From an uncultured Pseudomonadota bacterium (GTDB lineage: Bacteria; Myxococcota_A; UBA796; GCA-2862545), in NCBI GenBank assembly GCA_903861005.1, contig CAIOSP010000146.1, positions 1 through 64,000 of the forward strand: 64,000 nt of DNA. The letters are read 5' to 3'. The first letter of the stretch is position 1. Every line of letters starts with the position of its first letter. The notes beneath the pieces are model-generated. The model saw only the letters and a program-made list of their open reading frames with translations, had not been told where the DNA came from and searched no databases. Made by a program: the position numbers and the translations under genes. Below are positions 11,296-19,690 of this stretch, piece after piece.

Positions 11296-12711
11296 ATGAA
11301 CGCCACCACTCGCGTCGACGTGCTCGCGCTGCCGGTCTCAGAGGCCGGCCTGCGCGCCTTTCAGGACTTGGGTCGCGGCCCCGTGTCGGCGGAATTCGCC
11401 GGCGCCGTGGAGTCCGCGCTCTGCGGCCAGGACGCCGTCGTGGCGCTGGACGACCCTGGCGCCGCCACGCGCCTGCTCGTCGGCTTGGCGATCGAGCTGT
11501 CGGACTCTGGCGCGGTGCTCGTGGTCGTGGCGGCCGCGGAGGTCGACGCGATGCGTGAGGTCGTCGCTCGGGCGGCGCGGCACGCGGGGCGGACCGTGGG
11601 CGACGCGGGCGCCGTTCGTGTGGTCGACGGTGGGGCGGACACGCTCCCGATGGACGGCGTGGTGGCGGTGCTCGGGCTGCTGGGCGGTCACATGCCCGCG
11701 GTGAGCGCGGCCGCGGACGTGCTCGGCATTCACCCGGTGCTGTGGGCCCACGCGCCGGACGCCGCGCGTGGCGCAGTCGAGCGCGCGTACCTTGTGGCGC
11801 TCCCTGACGGCGACTCCGTCGACGCGGTGGTGCGTGTGGTCGCGGCGCGGCCGGCGGACGCCGGTATGCTGGTGATCGTCGCGGACGCGGACGCGGTGTC
11901 GACGATCGCCGCGGGGCTGGCTTCGGCCGAGGTGGACGCGCTGGTGCTCGACGCACACGCCACGTCGCCGCGTCGACACGCGATGGCCACCCGCGCTCGC
12001 CGCGGTGAGGTCGAGGCCCTGATCGCAACCGAGGACGCGCTGCGCGATCTGGACGGTCGCGGTTTCGGCGGCGTGCTGTTCGTGTCGCCGAGCCAGGGCG
12101 AGGCCTGGGTTCGCCGCGCCGCACGCGCCCGTGAGGTCACGCTGCTGGTGTCTGAAGGTGAGCTGACGGAGTGGTCCGATGCCGTGATTCGCGCCGGTCG
12201 CGCCGCGGTGATCAGCGCGCTCCCGACCAACGATCAGACCGAGGCCAAGCGCCTGACGCGCGTGCGCCGCGCCGTGGGATCCCACGCCGGCAACCCTGAG
12301 CCCTGGCACGAGGCCCGCGTCCGCGAGCTACTCGCCGCACCTGGCGGCGCCGGCGTGCTGGCCGCGGCGCTGCGTGTGTTCCTCCGCGAAGAGCGCGAGC
12401 ACGTCGTGTCCGTCGCCAACCTGTCCGAGCACCACGCGTCGAGCGCCGAGCCGAACGCGTCGCGCGCCGCGGCCGAGCGCGAGGCTCCCAAGGCCGCGGA
12501 GCCTGCGCCCGCTCCCGCGGCCACGGACATCCCTCGCAAGAAGCGTCGGCGTCGGCGTCGGCGGCCTATCGGTGAGGCGGCGCCCGCTGACGGCGCCGCG
12601 ACCGGAGCCGACGGCGAAGACTCCGACGACGACGAGTCCCCCGAGGCCGTGGAAGACGGCCCCGTGGAGATCGACATGGCGGATCTGGACGCGGTGCTCG
12701 ATATCGAGTGA
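11296..12711 (+). CDS. degenerate DEAD-box RNA helicase-like protein (predicted catalytically dead)
   Basis: 471 residues, Ala/Val/Asp-rich. The layout follows a DEAD-box helicase but the catalytic motifs are gone. The Q-motif region (F-QDLGRG) leads into QDAVVALDDPGAATRLL, which aligns with rDvvxxAxTGxGKTxxF, so Walker A is lost. HPVLWAHAPDAARG aligns with the motif III segment (LLFSATMPxxIR). Residues 190-290 match the second RecA domain: LVIVADADAVSTIA (IV), LDAHATSPRRHAM (HGxxxQxxR), LIATEDALRDLD (V, LVATDVAARGLD) and RRAARAREVTLLV (VI, HRxGRTGR). No DEAD box is present. The C-terminus has an Arg/Lys run (415-423) and an acidic tail, as in DEAD-box RNA-binding extensions. It starts two bases after the sucB stop, probably as operon gene 3. 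Function unknown; non-catalytic RNA binding is a possibility. Confidence 0.6.
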   Translation: MNATTRVDVLALPVSEAGLRAFQDLGRGPVSAEFAGAVESALCGQDAVVALDDPGAATRLLVGLAIELSDSGAVLVVVAAAEVDAMREVVARAARHAGRTVGDAGAVRVVDGGADTLPMDGVVAVLGLLGGHMPAVSAAADVLGIHPVLWAHAPDAARGAVERAYLVALPDGDSVDAVVRVVAARPADAGMLVIVADADAVSTIAAGLASAEVDALVLDAHATSPRRHAMATRARRGEVEALIATEDALRDLDGRGFGGVLFVSPSQGEAWVRRAARAREVTLLVSEGELTEWSDAVIRAGRAAVISALPTNDQTEAKRLTRVRRAVGSHAGNPEPWHEARVRELLAAPGGAGVLAAALRVFLREEREHVVSVANLSEHHASSAEPNASRAAAEREAPKAAEPAPAPAATDIPRKKRRRRRRRPIGEAAPADGAATGADGEDSDDDESPEAVEDGPVEIDMADLDAVLDIE

Positions 12712-12732
12712 CGGCGGGCCCGGTGCCCGCCG
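12712..12732 (+). terminator. terminator-like GC hairpin between convergent genes
   Basis: CGGCGGGC and GCCCGCCG form a perfect 8-bp stem with a 5-base loop, beginning right after the stop codon of the helicase-like gene and ending 10 bases before the trmB stop on the other strand. There is no T-run on either strand, so it may only pause or stabilise transcripts. Its position between convergent genes supports an end-of-transcript role. Confidence 0.4.
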
Positions 12733-12742
12733 CCGCGGTCAA

Positions 12743-13543
12743 CTACCGACCCGTCGTTCGCTCGGGCGCGGGTGCGTCCGTGCGCACCACCTCGATCGCG
12801 TGCACCGGCAGGCCGCGCAGGCGGAACTTGCGCTGGTAGTTCGTCTCGACGTCCTCTGGCCACGGCGCCGGGTCACGGGTCACGTCGTAGGCGCGGGCGC
12901 GGATCTCCAGCGGCAGGCGAGGGGCGTCGTTGAGCTCGCCGTCGTGGTCGAGCATGGCGATCAGCCGCTCGATGTTGGGCAGGTGATCGGTCTTCATGCG
13001 CAGGTGCGCGCCCGGCTTGAGCAGGTCGACCACGTCCTCCAGGAACCAACGCGAGATCAGGCGGTTGCCCTCGTGTCGCTCCTTGGGCCATGGGTCCGGA
13101 TGGTTCACGTAGAGCCCGTCGATCGTGCTGGCATCAAACAGGTCGTCGAGGAAGGCCGCGTGGTACCGCACGATGCGTGCGTTCTGGACGCCCGCACCCT
13201 TGATCTTGGTCGCGCACATCACGGTGCGCTTGTACCGGATCTCGATGCCGACCCAGTCCCAGTCCGGACGAAGTCCAGCCATTCCGGAGAGGAAGAAGCC
13301 GTTGCCGCTGCCGATCTCCACGTGCAGCGGCGCCTGACGGCCGAACGACTCATGCCAGAGATTGCGTAGCTGGGACGCCTCGTTCGCGGGTATGAGCGGC
13401 AGACCGAAGGCCCGGTGCTCCTCGACGTAGCGGTTCTCGAGCGGGTGACGGAACCTGCCCTCGTCGCGATCCCGGTAGCGTGGACGCTCTCCTGGGGGGC
13501 GGGTGGTGGGCGCTTGGGGAGTGGGCCGTCCGAGCGAGGCCAT
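12743..13543 (-). CDS. trmB: tRNA (guanine-N7-)-methyltransferase
   Basis: SAM-dependent enzyme that makes m7G at position 46 of tRNAs. The 266 residues show HVEIGSGNGFFL (SAM-binding motif I), GIEIRYKR (motif II), then NARI and YVNHPDPWPKERHEGNRL, the TrmB signature that carries the catalytic Asp and the tRNA-binding basic residues. An N-terminal Pro/Arg-rich extension of about 35 residues precedes the core. AGGAAGG lies 6 bases before the ATG. It stands alone, convergent with the suc operon and divergent from the signalling operon at 14001. Confidence 0.95.
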   Translation of the reverse strand: MASLGRPTPQAPTTRPPGERPRYRDRDEGRFRHPLENRYVEEHRAFGLPLIPANEASQLRNLWHESFGRQAPLHVEIGSGNGFFLSGMAGLRPDWDWVGIEIRYKRTVMCATKIKGAGVQNARIVRYHAAFLDDLFDASTIDGLYVNHPDPWPKERHEGNRLISRWFLEDVVDLLKPGAHLRMKTDHLPNIERLIAMLDHDGELNDAPRLPLEIRARAYDVTRDPAPWPEDVETNYQRKFRLRGLPVHAIEVVRTDAPAPERTTGR

Positions 13544-14000
13544 GCCGTGCCTTCCTGGCGTGAGGTGAGGGCGCGTCCGCGCCGCGACGCCGCTTAACCG
13601 CGCGAGCGCCCTGACGGCGCCGCACGGCCTCCGAACGCGTAGCGTCCGCGTCTACGCCAGAGTGTGTGCATGCCCTTATTTCGCGGAACCGGCTTTGCCC
13701 GGTACACCTCGTTGGAGCCACTGGTGGCCGAACGTCCGTTGGGCGTCTGGTTCAGGCTCCGGACGCGACTGTGTGCCCCGATCTTCGCGTGGGTGATTGA
13801 TTTGACTGCAGTTCACGGCGCTCTGTTCCGATTGCGATCTCTAGGTGACTCAGCGCGCATGGTGTTGCGCCTAGCTGTCACACCGTCGCCACACGCCGCG
13901 GCAGGAAGCAAATGCAACCGACCGTTCCTTGGAGAGCGCCCGTGACCGCGCTAGACAATCACGTCCGCGGCGTTACCCAGTCGCGCCGGAGGATTCGAGG
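13544..14000. other. intergenic region upstream of the signalling operon
   Basis: About 450 bases between the divergent trmB and PilZ-fusion genes, visibly less GC-rich than its surroundings. A 93-codon open frame (13664-13945, plus) exists, but its third-position usage (TTA, TTT, GGA, ATT, CTA) is unlike the flanking genes and it has no recognisable product, so I read this as promoter or leader DNA. A TTGACT at 13802-13807 has no good -10 box at normal spacing. No clear operator or RNA element was seen. Confidence 0.5.
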
Positions 14001-17000
14001 ATGAGCGGCTTGAACGAAGCGTCGTCTCCCACCTCGTCCGACGAATCGATGTCGGATGAGACGCGACGCGCCGACAGTCGCGGCATCAACCGCATCCCGG
14101 TGCGCCTCGCCGTGTCCGCACGCGGCGTCAGCGCGCCGCTCGGACGGACGCGCGACATCAGCCTGCAGGGCGTGTTCGTCGAGACCACGGATCCGTTCGA
14201 CGTCGGCGCGGTGCTGCCGATCAGCCTTGATCTGGACAGCGACGGCAAGCCGCTCGTGATCCGCGCAGAGGTTGTGCGTCGCACCTCCAATGGCATGGGC
14301 CTGCGATTCGACGCAGAGGATCAGGCTGCGGTTCGTCGGCTGCGTCGTTGGATTGTCGATCAGACCTCAGTGGTAGGTACGCAGCGCCAGGTCGAGCAGC
14401 TCCACGCCGCCAGCTCGCACGTCGAGCCGATCCGCACGCTCGGCCGCCTCCGCGAGAAGCTCGAAGAGATCCAGGCCAGCCGCGAGAAGGTCACGCTTGT
14501 GCCGCCGGATCGTCTGGCCCGTGACTACGGTCGCCTCACGCGCGTCCAACGCGAAGGCATCGAGTTCGCGCTCGACGGTCGCAGCACGCTTCGCGAAGGC
14601 GAAGAAGTCTACGCGTTGATCACGCTGGCGTTTGTGTCGTACTCGTTTGGCGTGCGTGTGCTGAGCGTCGACGACAAGCGCGTCATGTGCGCGCTGCCCG
14701 ATGTCATCGTGTACTCCGAGCGCCGGTCGAAGGACCGCGCGACCGCGCCGGACGGCACGCGCGTGCGGTGGCCGGCTCCGTGGCTCCCCGGCGCCATGGC
14801 CGAGCTGCCGGTCGTCGACCTCAGTCACGAGGGCCTGAGCTTCAGCCTGCCCGCGGAGCACTGCCTGCTGACCCCCGGCACGCCGCTCGATGAGGCGGAG
14901 CTGGTGTCGCAGGGCGCTAAGCGCACGCTGCCGAGCGCGATGGTCCGCCACATCACGCGCACGGAGGGTCCGGACGGCGCGCCGTGGGTTCGCGTGGGCG
15001 TGTCGTACGGTGTGCCCGCGTCGCGTCGCGGGTCTCACGACTCGACGGCGATCGCTGAGGTGTCGCGCGGTGGGTTCGCCGAGCGCATGCAGCGCATGTG
15101 GGGCGACTTCACCACCAAGCTCGGGTACGCGGCGCACAAGGGTCGCGAGAAGATCACGCCGGTCGCAGTGGCGTCCACGCTCACCGCGCGTCGAATCACG
15201 ATCAACGGCGGCAAGTTCCCGCTCGTCGGCATCCTGGATCGATCGGCGTCGGGCGGCGACCGCCTGAAGTGCCCGCTGGTCATCGTCGTGCCGGGCTTCG
15301 CGGGCCGTAAAGAGCAGATGACGTTCCTCGCGGGAACCATCATCGACGGCTTCCGTCGGCAGCACCGCGACATCGCCGTCCTGCGCTTTGACGGCAGCAA
15401 CAACCTGGGCGAGTCCGGTAAGGACCCTGGCTGCGAAGCCGAGGGCACGCACGCCCTGCACTACACCCTCTCCGGGCTGGTCTCGGACGTGTTCACCGTG
15501 CTGACCTGGGCGCGCTCCAACACCGTCGTCGACCCGACGCACATCATCCTGGTGTCGGTGAGCATGTCGAGCGTGGCCGTGCGCCACGTCCTGACCAAGC
15601 CCGAGTCCGCCGACGTCGGCCTTTGGGTGTCGTACATGGGCGCGCCGGACCCGGTGGACGCCATCCGCCTGGTGTCGGGCAACATCGACCTGCACGCCTA
15701 TTGGCAGCAGGGGCAGAAGTTGGGCGTCGTGTCGCTCGGCGGCGTGCTGACCGACGGCGACCGATTTTGGGCCGATCTCCACGCCTCAGGCCTGACAGAC
15801 CTGGAGTCCGCGCGCCGTGAGATGTCGGAGATCAAGTCCGACGTCGTCTGGGTGCAGGGCAAGCACGACGCATGGATGGACCCGCGCCGCGTGAAGTCCA
15901 TGATGGACATGCCGTCGAGCGGCGCGCGTGAGTACGTCGAGGTCGACAGCGGGCATCTGCCGCGCACGAGCGACGTGGCGATCGCCCAGTTCGTGAGCAT
16001 CACGCAGCGCATCTACCGCGCCGTGTATCAGGACCAGCTGCCGCCGTTCTCCCCGCCGATTGGCCGCATGGCCGCCATCGCGGAGTCGGAGTGGGCGCAG
16101 GTCCGCCGCAGCCGCCTGACCGACCGCAGCGTCTGGTGGCGCAACTACCTGTTGGACTCCGAGGGGCTGGGCTTCGACATCCTCCAGTTCGACCCCGAGT
16201 ACCGCAAGCTCATGGACCTCCAGGCCGGCCGAGTGGCGCCCGTGGGCGGCCGCGCGCTGGAGATGGGTGCGGGGACGGGCAACCTGACGCGTCGCCTGCT
16301 GAGCGCGGGCGTGGCTGAGCTTGTGGCGACAGACTTCGTGCCCGAGGCCCTGGACGCGATCCGCGCCAAGATCGGGCCGGACGAGCGCCTGTCGCTCAAG
16401 GTGATCGACATCGAAGGCACGCCGCTCTGCGCGGTCCGCCGGTGGATCGCCGGTGACCTGTTGAGCGCGCGCGTGCTGGCCGAGCGTGTGCCGGGCGTGC
16501 ACCGCCCGTCGCTCGACCTGCTCATCGACATGGCGGACGAGGGCGTTCACGCCGCCCTCATTGGCCATGGCATCGACGTGGGCGCGCTGGCCACCCAGCA
16601 CCGCATGACCCCAGCGTGCACGCGCCTGCTGGCCGACCTCAACCTGCTCGGGCGGCATGTCCGCGGCCGAGTCACCCAAGACGAGGTTCGCGCCGCCTTG
16701 CAGGTGCTGCCTGCGTCGCTGCTGGACGCGCCGGCGGGGCTGCCGTTCCCGGACGCCAGCTTCGACGCCGTCGCCATGAGCCTGGTTCTGTCCTACCTGG
16801 ACCACCCTGAAGACGTGTTGTTTGAGGCCTGGCGTGTGCTGCGCCCCGGCGGGCGCCTCATGGTGTCGTCGATGGTGCCCGACTCCGAGAACAGCAAGCT
16901 CTACGTGGACCTCGTGTCTCGCATCGAAGTGATGCCTGATGCCGAGGTGCCCGCCGGGTTCACGCGTGAAAAGCTCCTGGACTCCGCCCGCAATTTCGTG

Positions 17001-17168
17001 GATCATGCGGCGGAGCTGTTCCGCATCGAAGAGGAGGGGCTCTTCCGCTTCTACGACTCGGCCTCGCTGGCAGAGCTCGTGACGCGGCGCGGCTTTGTCG
17101 ACATCCAGGTCGACACGGCCTTCGGAAACCCTCCACAGGCGGTCGTCATCACCTCCCAGAAGCCATGA
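14001..17168 (+). CDS. fusion: two PilZ domains, LuxD-like alpha/beta hydrolase, SAM methyltransferase
   Basis: A 1055-residue protein. PilZ-1 (about 27-120) has R31-x3-R35 and DISLQG (52-57), the c-di-GMP motif pair. A YcgR-like segment leads to PilZ-2 (about 240-340) with R242-x3-R246 and DLSHEG (273-278), so both PilZ domains look competent. Residues 395-675 are an alpha/beta hydrolase resembling LuxD acyl-ACP thioesterase: VPGFAGRKEQM, nucleophile S521 in SVSMS (not GxSxG, as in LuxD ASLSA), acid D623 and H652. Residues 705-1055 are a UbiE-like methyltransferase (LEMGAGTGN 753-761; LPFPDASFDAV about 914-924), split by an insert of about 105 residues. The ATG gives MSGLNEASS behind GGAGG. 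The stop overlaps the histidine kinase start (ATGA). It probably turns c-di-GMP level into an acyl or methyl modification. Confidence 0.85.
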   Translation: MSGLNEASSPTSSDESMSDETRRADSRGINRIPVRLAVSARGVSAPLGRTRDISLQGVFVETTDPFDVGAVLPISLDLDSDGKPLVIRAEVVRRTSNGMGLRFDAEDQAAVRRLRRWIVDQTSVVGTQRQVEQLHAASSHVEPIRTLGRLREKLEEIQASREKVTLVPPDRLARDYGRLTRVQREGIEFALDGRSTLREGEEVYALITLAFVSYSFGVRVLSVDDKRVMCALPDVIVYSERRSKDRATAPDGTRVRWPAPWLPGAMAELPVVDLSHEGLSFSLPAEHCLLTPGTPLDEAELVSQGAKRTLPSAMVRHITRTEGPDGAPWVRVGVSYGVPASRRGSHDSTAIAEVSRGGFAERMQRMWGDFTTKLGYAAHKGREKITPVAVASTLTARRITINGGKFPLVGILDRSASGGDRLKCPLVIVVPGFAGRKEQMTFLAGTIIDGFRRQHRDIAVLRFDGSNNLGESGKDPGCEAEGTHALHYTLSGLVSDVFTVLTWARSNTVVDPTHIILVSVSMSSVAVRHVLTKPESADVGLWVSYMGAPDPVDAIRLVSGNIDLHAYWQQGQKLGVVSLGGVLTDGDRFWADLHASGLTDLESARREMSEIKSDVVWVQGKHDAWMDPRRVKSMMDMPSSGAREYVEVDSGHLPRTSDVAIAQFVSITQRIYRAVYQDQLPPFSPPIGRMAAIAESEWAQVRRSRLTDRSVWWRNYLLDSEGLGFDILQFDPEYRKLMDLQAGRVAPVGGRALEMGAGTGNLTRRLLSAGVAELVATDFVPEALDAIRAKIGPDERLSLKVIDIEGTPLCAVRRWIAGDLLSARVLAERVPGVHRPSLDLLIDMADEGVHAALIGHGIDVGALATQHRMTPACTRLLADLNLLGRHVRGRVTQDEVRAALQVLPASLLDAPAGLPFPDASFDAVAMSLVLSYLDHPEDVLFEAWRVLRPGGRLMVSSMVPDSENSKLYVDLVSRIEVMPDAEVPAGFTREKLLDSARNFVDHAAELFRIEEEGLFRFYDSASLAELVTRRGFVDIQVDTAFGNPPQAVVITSQKP

Positions 17169-19690
17169 ACGAGCAAGTCTCCGAGCAGTTCGAACGGGAA
17201 CTTAGGCGCACCGGCGCTCCCATGGTCCGGGTGGCCACGGCGCTGGGCACCATGGCGATCGTCGGCATGGCGTTGGTGGACCCATACCTGGCGGTTGGGG
17301 ACGATCTGCACTGGGCGCGCTGGGTGCGCCTTGTGTCGTCGCTCATGCTCATGGCGATCTACGGGTCGACCTACATCGGAGACTGGAAGGGCGAGAAGGT
17401 CCGGCCCGCGGCGATCGCCAGCGCGGCCATCACGGGCGGCGCGGTCATCATGCTGGCCTATTTCACGGGCGGCGGCGACAGCGACTACCACGAGGCCGTC
17501 TACGTCACGATCTTCGGCTACGCGATTCTGCCCATCCCCTGGAAGCGGTGGGACACGCTGGCCGTGTACATCGGGTTCATCGTCTTCTACGACAGCCTGC
17601 TGCTGGTGGGCGGCCGGCCCGGCGCATGGGGCGCGCTCCTCACGCACAACGCGCTGCTCGCCGCTGCCGCGTTCATCTCCGTCATCTTGCAGGGCATCAT
17701 CCGCCGCAGCCGCCTCAACGAGTTCGCACAGCGCGCTGAGCTGGCGAGCGCCAACGAGCGACTGACGGCGCTCGACGAGGCCAAGACCCGCTTCTTCGCG
17801 AACTTGAGCCACGAGCTGCGCACGCCGCTGACCCTGACGCTGGCGCCGCTGGACGCATTGCTGGAGTCGTCCCGCGAGCCGCTATCGGACGGGCAGCGCG
17901 AGAAGCTGGCGCTGGCCCAGCGCAACGCCCTGCGCCTGCTGCGTCAGGTCGACGATCTGTTGGCCCTGACCCGCGCCGAGGCCGCCAGCCTTAACCTGCA
18001 GATCTCGGATCTGGACCTGGTGGCGACGCTTCGCGAGCTGGCCGCGGACATCGCCGAGCTGGCGCGCCGCAAGCGCATCACGCTCGAACTCAAGGCCGAC
18101 GACGGTCTGCCCTTGGTCAGCGCCGACGCGCAGCTGGTCGAGCGCGTGCTCCTCAACGTGATCGGCAACGCCGCCAAGTTCGTGAAGGAGGGCGGCCGCA
18201 TCGTGCTCGGCGCCCGACTTGTGGACAACGGCATCGATCTCACGGTCGAAGACAACGGCATCGGCATCAGCGCCAGCGACCTGCCGCGCATCTTTGACCG
18301 CTTCTACCAGGCCGACAGCGGCAACAGGCGTGCGTTCGGCGGCACTGGCATCGGCCTCGCCCTGGCGCGCGAGATCGTGGAGCTGCACGGTGGTCGCATC
18401 CGCGCCGAGAGCGAGCTTGGCGTCGGAACGACCATCCACTGCTGGTTCCCGTTGACCCTGCCGCCGTTCGCCGCCAAGCTGGCCAAGGTCGCGCCGTCCC
18501 GCTCCAACGCTGAAGACGCGGGTCTGCCTGAGTGGCACGACGCCATCCGCACCGCGGCGAACTACCGCTTCCAGGGCATCGCGGACGCCACTGAGCGCCG
18601 CATCGCCCCGCGCCCGCAGCCCAAGGGGCAGGTGCCGACCGTCCTGGTGGTCGAGGACAACCCGGACATGATCCGGTTCATCTCGGCGCTGCTCGGCCAC
18701 GACTACAACGTCCGCTCTGCGACCGATGGCGAGCAGGGGCTGCGCTACGCCACCGAGCACCGGCCCGATCTGATCATCAGCGACGTGATGATGCCGGTGA
18801 TGGACGGCCTGGAGATGGGCCGCGAGCTGCGCAAGTCGCCTGCGACCAGCGCCATCCCGCTGATCTACCTGACCGCGCGCGGCGCGCCGGACGACCGCGT
18901 GCAGGGCATGGGATCAGGCGCGGACACCTACCTCGCCAAGCCGTTCCGGAACGAGGAGCTGCTGGCGTCGGTCGAGTCGCTGCTCTCTCGTCAGCGCAAC
19001 GTGCGCGAGGCCGCCGTGCTCCGCCAGGACGAGGCGATCGTCTACATGGCGTCGGGGATCGCCGAGGCGCTGGACTCGACCGTCAACTCGCTGAGCGCGG
19101 CCCGCGACGCGCTGGCGGTGACGCCCAAGCTCTCAGCCCCTATCGAGGCCGCGCTCGTCCCGCTGCTCGACCTCTCGGTCGCGCTGACTGAGTTCACGCG
19201 CGCGGGCGTGAAGGCGGTCGACGTGGCTGCCAGCCTGTCGGCCGTAATCGCGCAGGCGGTCGCCGCGATCAACGTCCGTCGTAGCGCCCCTGGCGTCGAG
19301 ATCCACGTGCAGGTCGAGTCCGGCGTGCGTGCTGGCCTTCGTGAGGACGAGCTAGCGCGCGTGGTCACCGCGGTGATGGGCCGCGCCGTTCGGGTCACGC
19401 CCGCGGGCCGGAACGTGTTCGTCAGCGCGCATGTGGGCGAGCCCGGCAGCGTCGCGCTGACGATCACCGACCAGGGGCCCACGCTCTCGCCGACGCAGCT
19501 TGAGCGTGTGTTCTTCCCGTTCAACGATGTGTCGCCGAGCGGCCCCGGGGGCATTCGCGCGGGCATGGCGCTGACCCACGCAGGCCGCCTGGTCACCGCT
19601 CGCGGTGGGGCGTTGTCCGTCGAGGTGGGCATCGCGGGCGGTACCACCGTGTCGATCCGGCTGCCCTTGTGGACCGAGCGTGCACCGTGA
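17165..19690 (+). CDS. membrane hybrid histidine kinase with receiver and a second degenerate kinase core
   Basis: 841 residues. Five or six membrane helices (about 20-175) form the sensor region, with no large periplasmic domain. A coiled linker leads to HisKA with phospho-acceptor H216 (SHELRTPL) and an intact HATPase (N331; DNGIGIS; FGGTGIGLAL). A receiver follows (about 490-610) with phospho-acceptor D540 (IISDVMMP) and K592. The last 220 residues look like another kinase core: a DHp-like helix (GIAEALDSTVNSL, His absent) and a weak ATPase domain (ITDQGPTLS, GGIRAGMAL) without the N-box Asn. The ATG overlaps the upstream stop (ATGA), and the TGA overlaps the next GTG start. Probably a sensor controlling the flanking c-di-GMP proteins. 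Confidence 0.92.
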   Translation: MNEQVSEQFERELRRTGAPMVRVATALGTMAIVGMALVDPYLAVGDDLHWARWVRLVSSLMLMAIYGSTYIGDWKGEKVRPAAIASAAITGGAVIMLAYFTGGGDSDYHEAVYVTIFGYAILPIPWKRWDTLAVYIGFIVFYDSLLLVGGRPGAWGALLTHNALLAAAAFISVILQGIIRRSRLNEFAQRAELASANERLTALDEAKTRFFANLSHELRTPLTLTLAPLDALLESSREPLSDGQREKLALAQRNALRLLRQVDDLLALTRAEAASLNLQISDLDLVATLRELAADIAELARRKRITLELKADDGLPLVSADAQLVERVLLNVIGNAAKFVKEGGRIVLGARLVDNGIDLTVEDNGIGISASDLPRIFDRFYQADSGNRRAFGGTGIGLALAREIVELHGGRIRAESELGVGTTIHCWFPLTLPPFAAKLAKVAPSRSNAEDAGLPEWHDAIRTAANYRFQGIADATERRIAPRPQPKGQVPTVLVVEDNPDMIRFISALLGHDYNVRSATDGEQGLRYATEHRPDLIISDVMMPVMDGLEMGRELRKSPATSAIPLIYLTARGAPDDRVQGMGSGADTYLAKPFRNEELLASVESLLSRQRNVREAAVLRQDEAIVYMASGIAEALDSTVNSLSAARDALAVTPKLSAPIEAALVPLLDLSVALTEFTRAGVKAVDVAASLSAVIAQAVAAINVRRSAPGVEIHVQVESGVRAGLREDELARVVTAVMGRAVRVTPAGRNVFVSAHVGEPGSVALTITDQGPTLSPTQLERVFFPFNDVSPSGPGGIRAGMALTHAGRLVTARGGALSVEVGIAGGTTVSIRLPLWTERAP

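Noticed and set aside
13802-13830. TTGACT as a -35 box for the PilZ operon
   Set aside because: No acceptable -10 hexamer is found 15-19 bases downstream.
13664-13945. 93-codon open frame between trmB and the PilZ fusion
   Set aside because: Its codon use differs from the flanking genes, with many A/T third positions, and it has no recognisable domain. It is best treated as intergenic.
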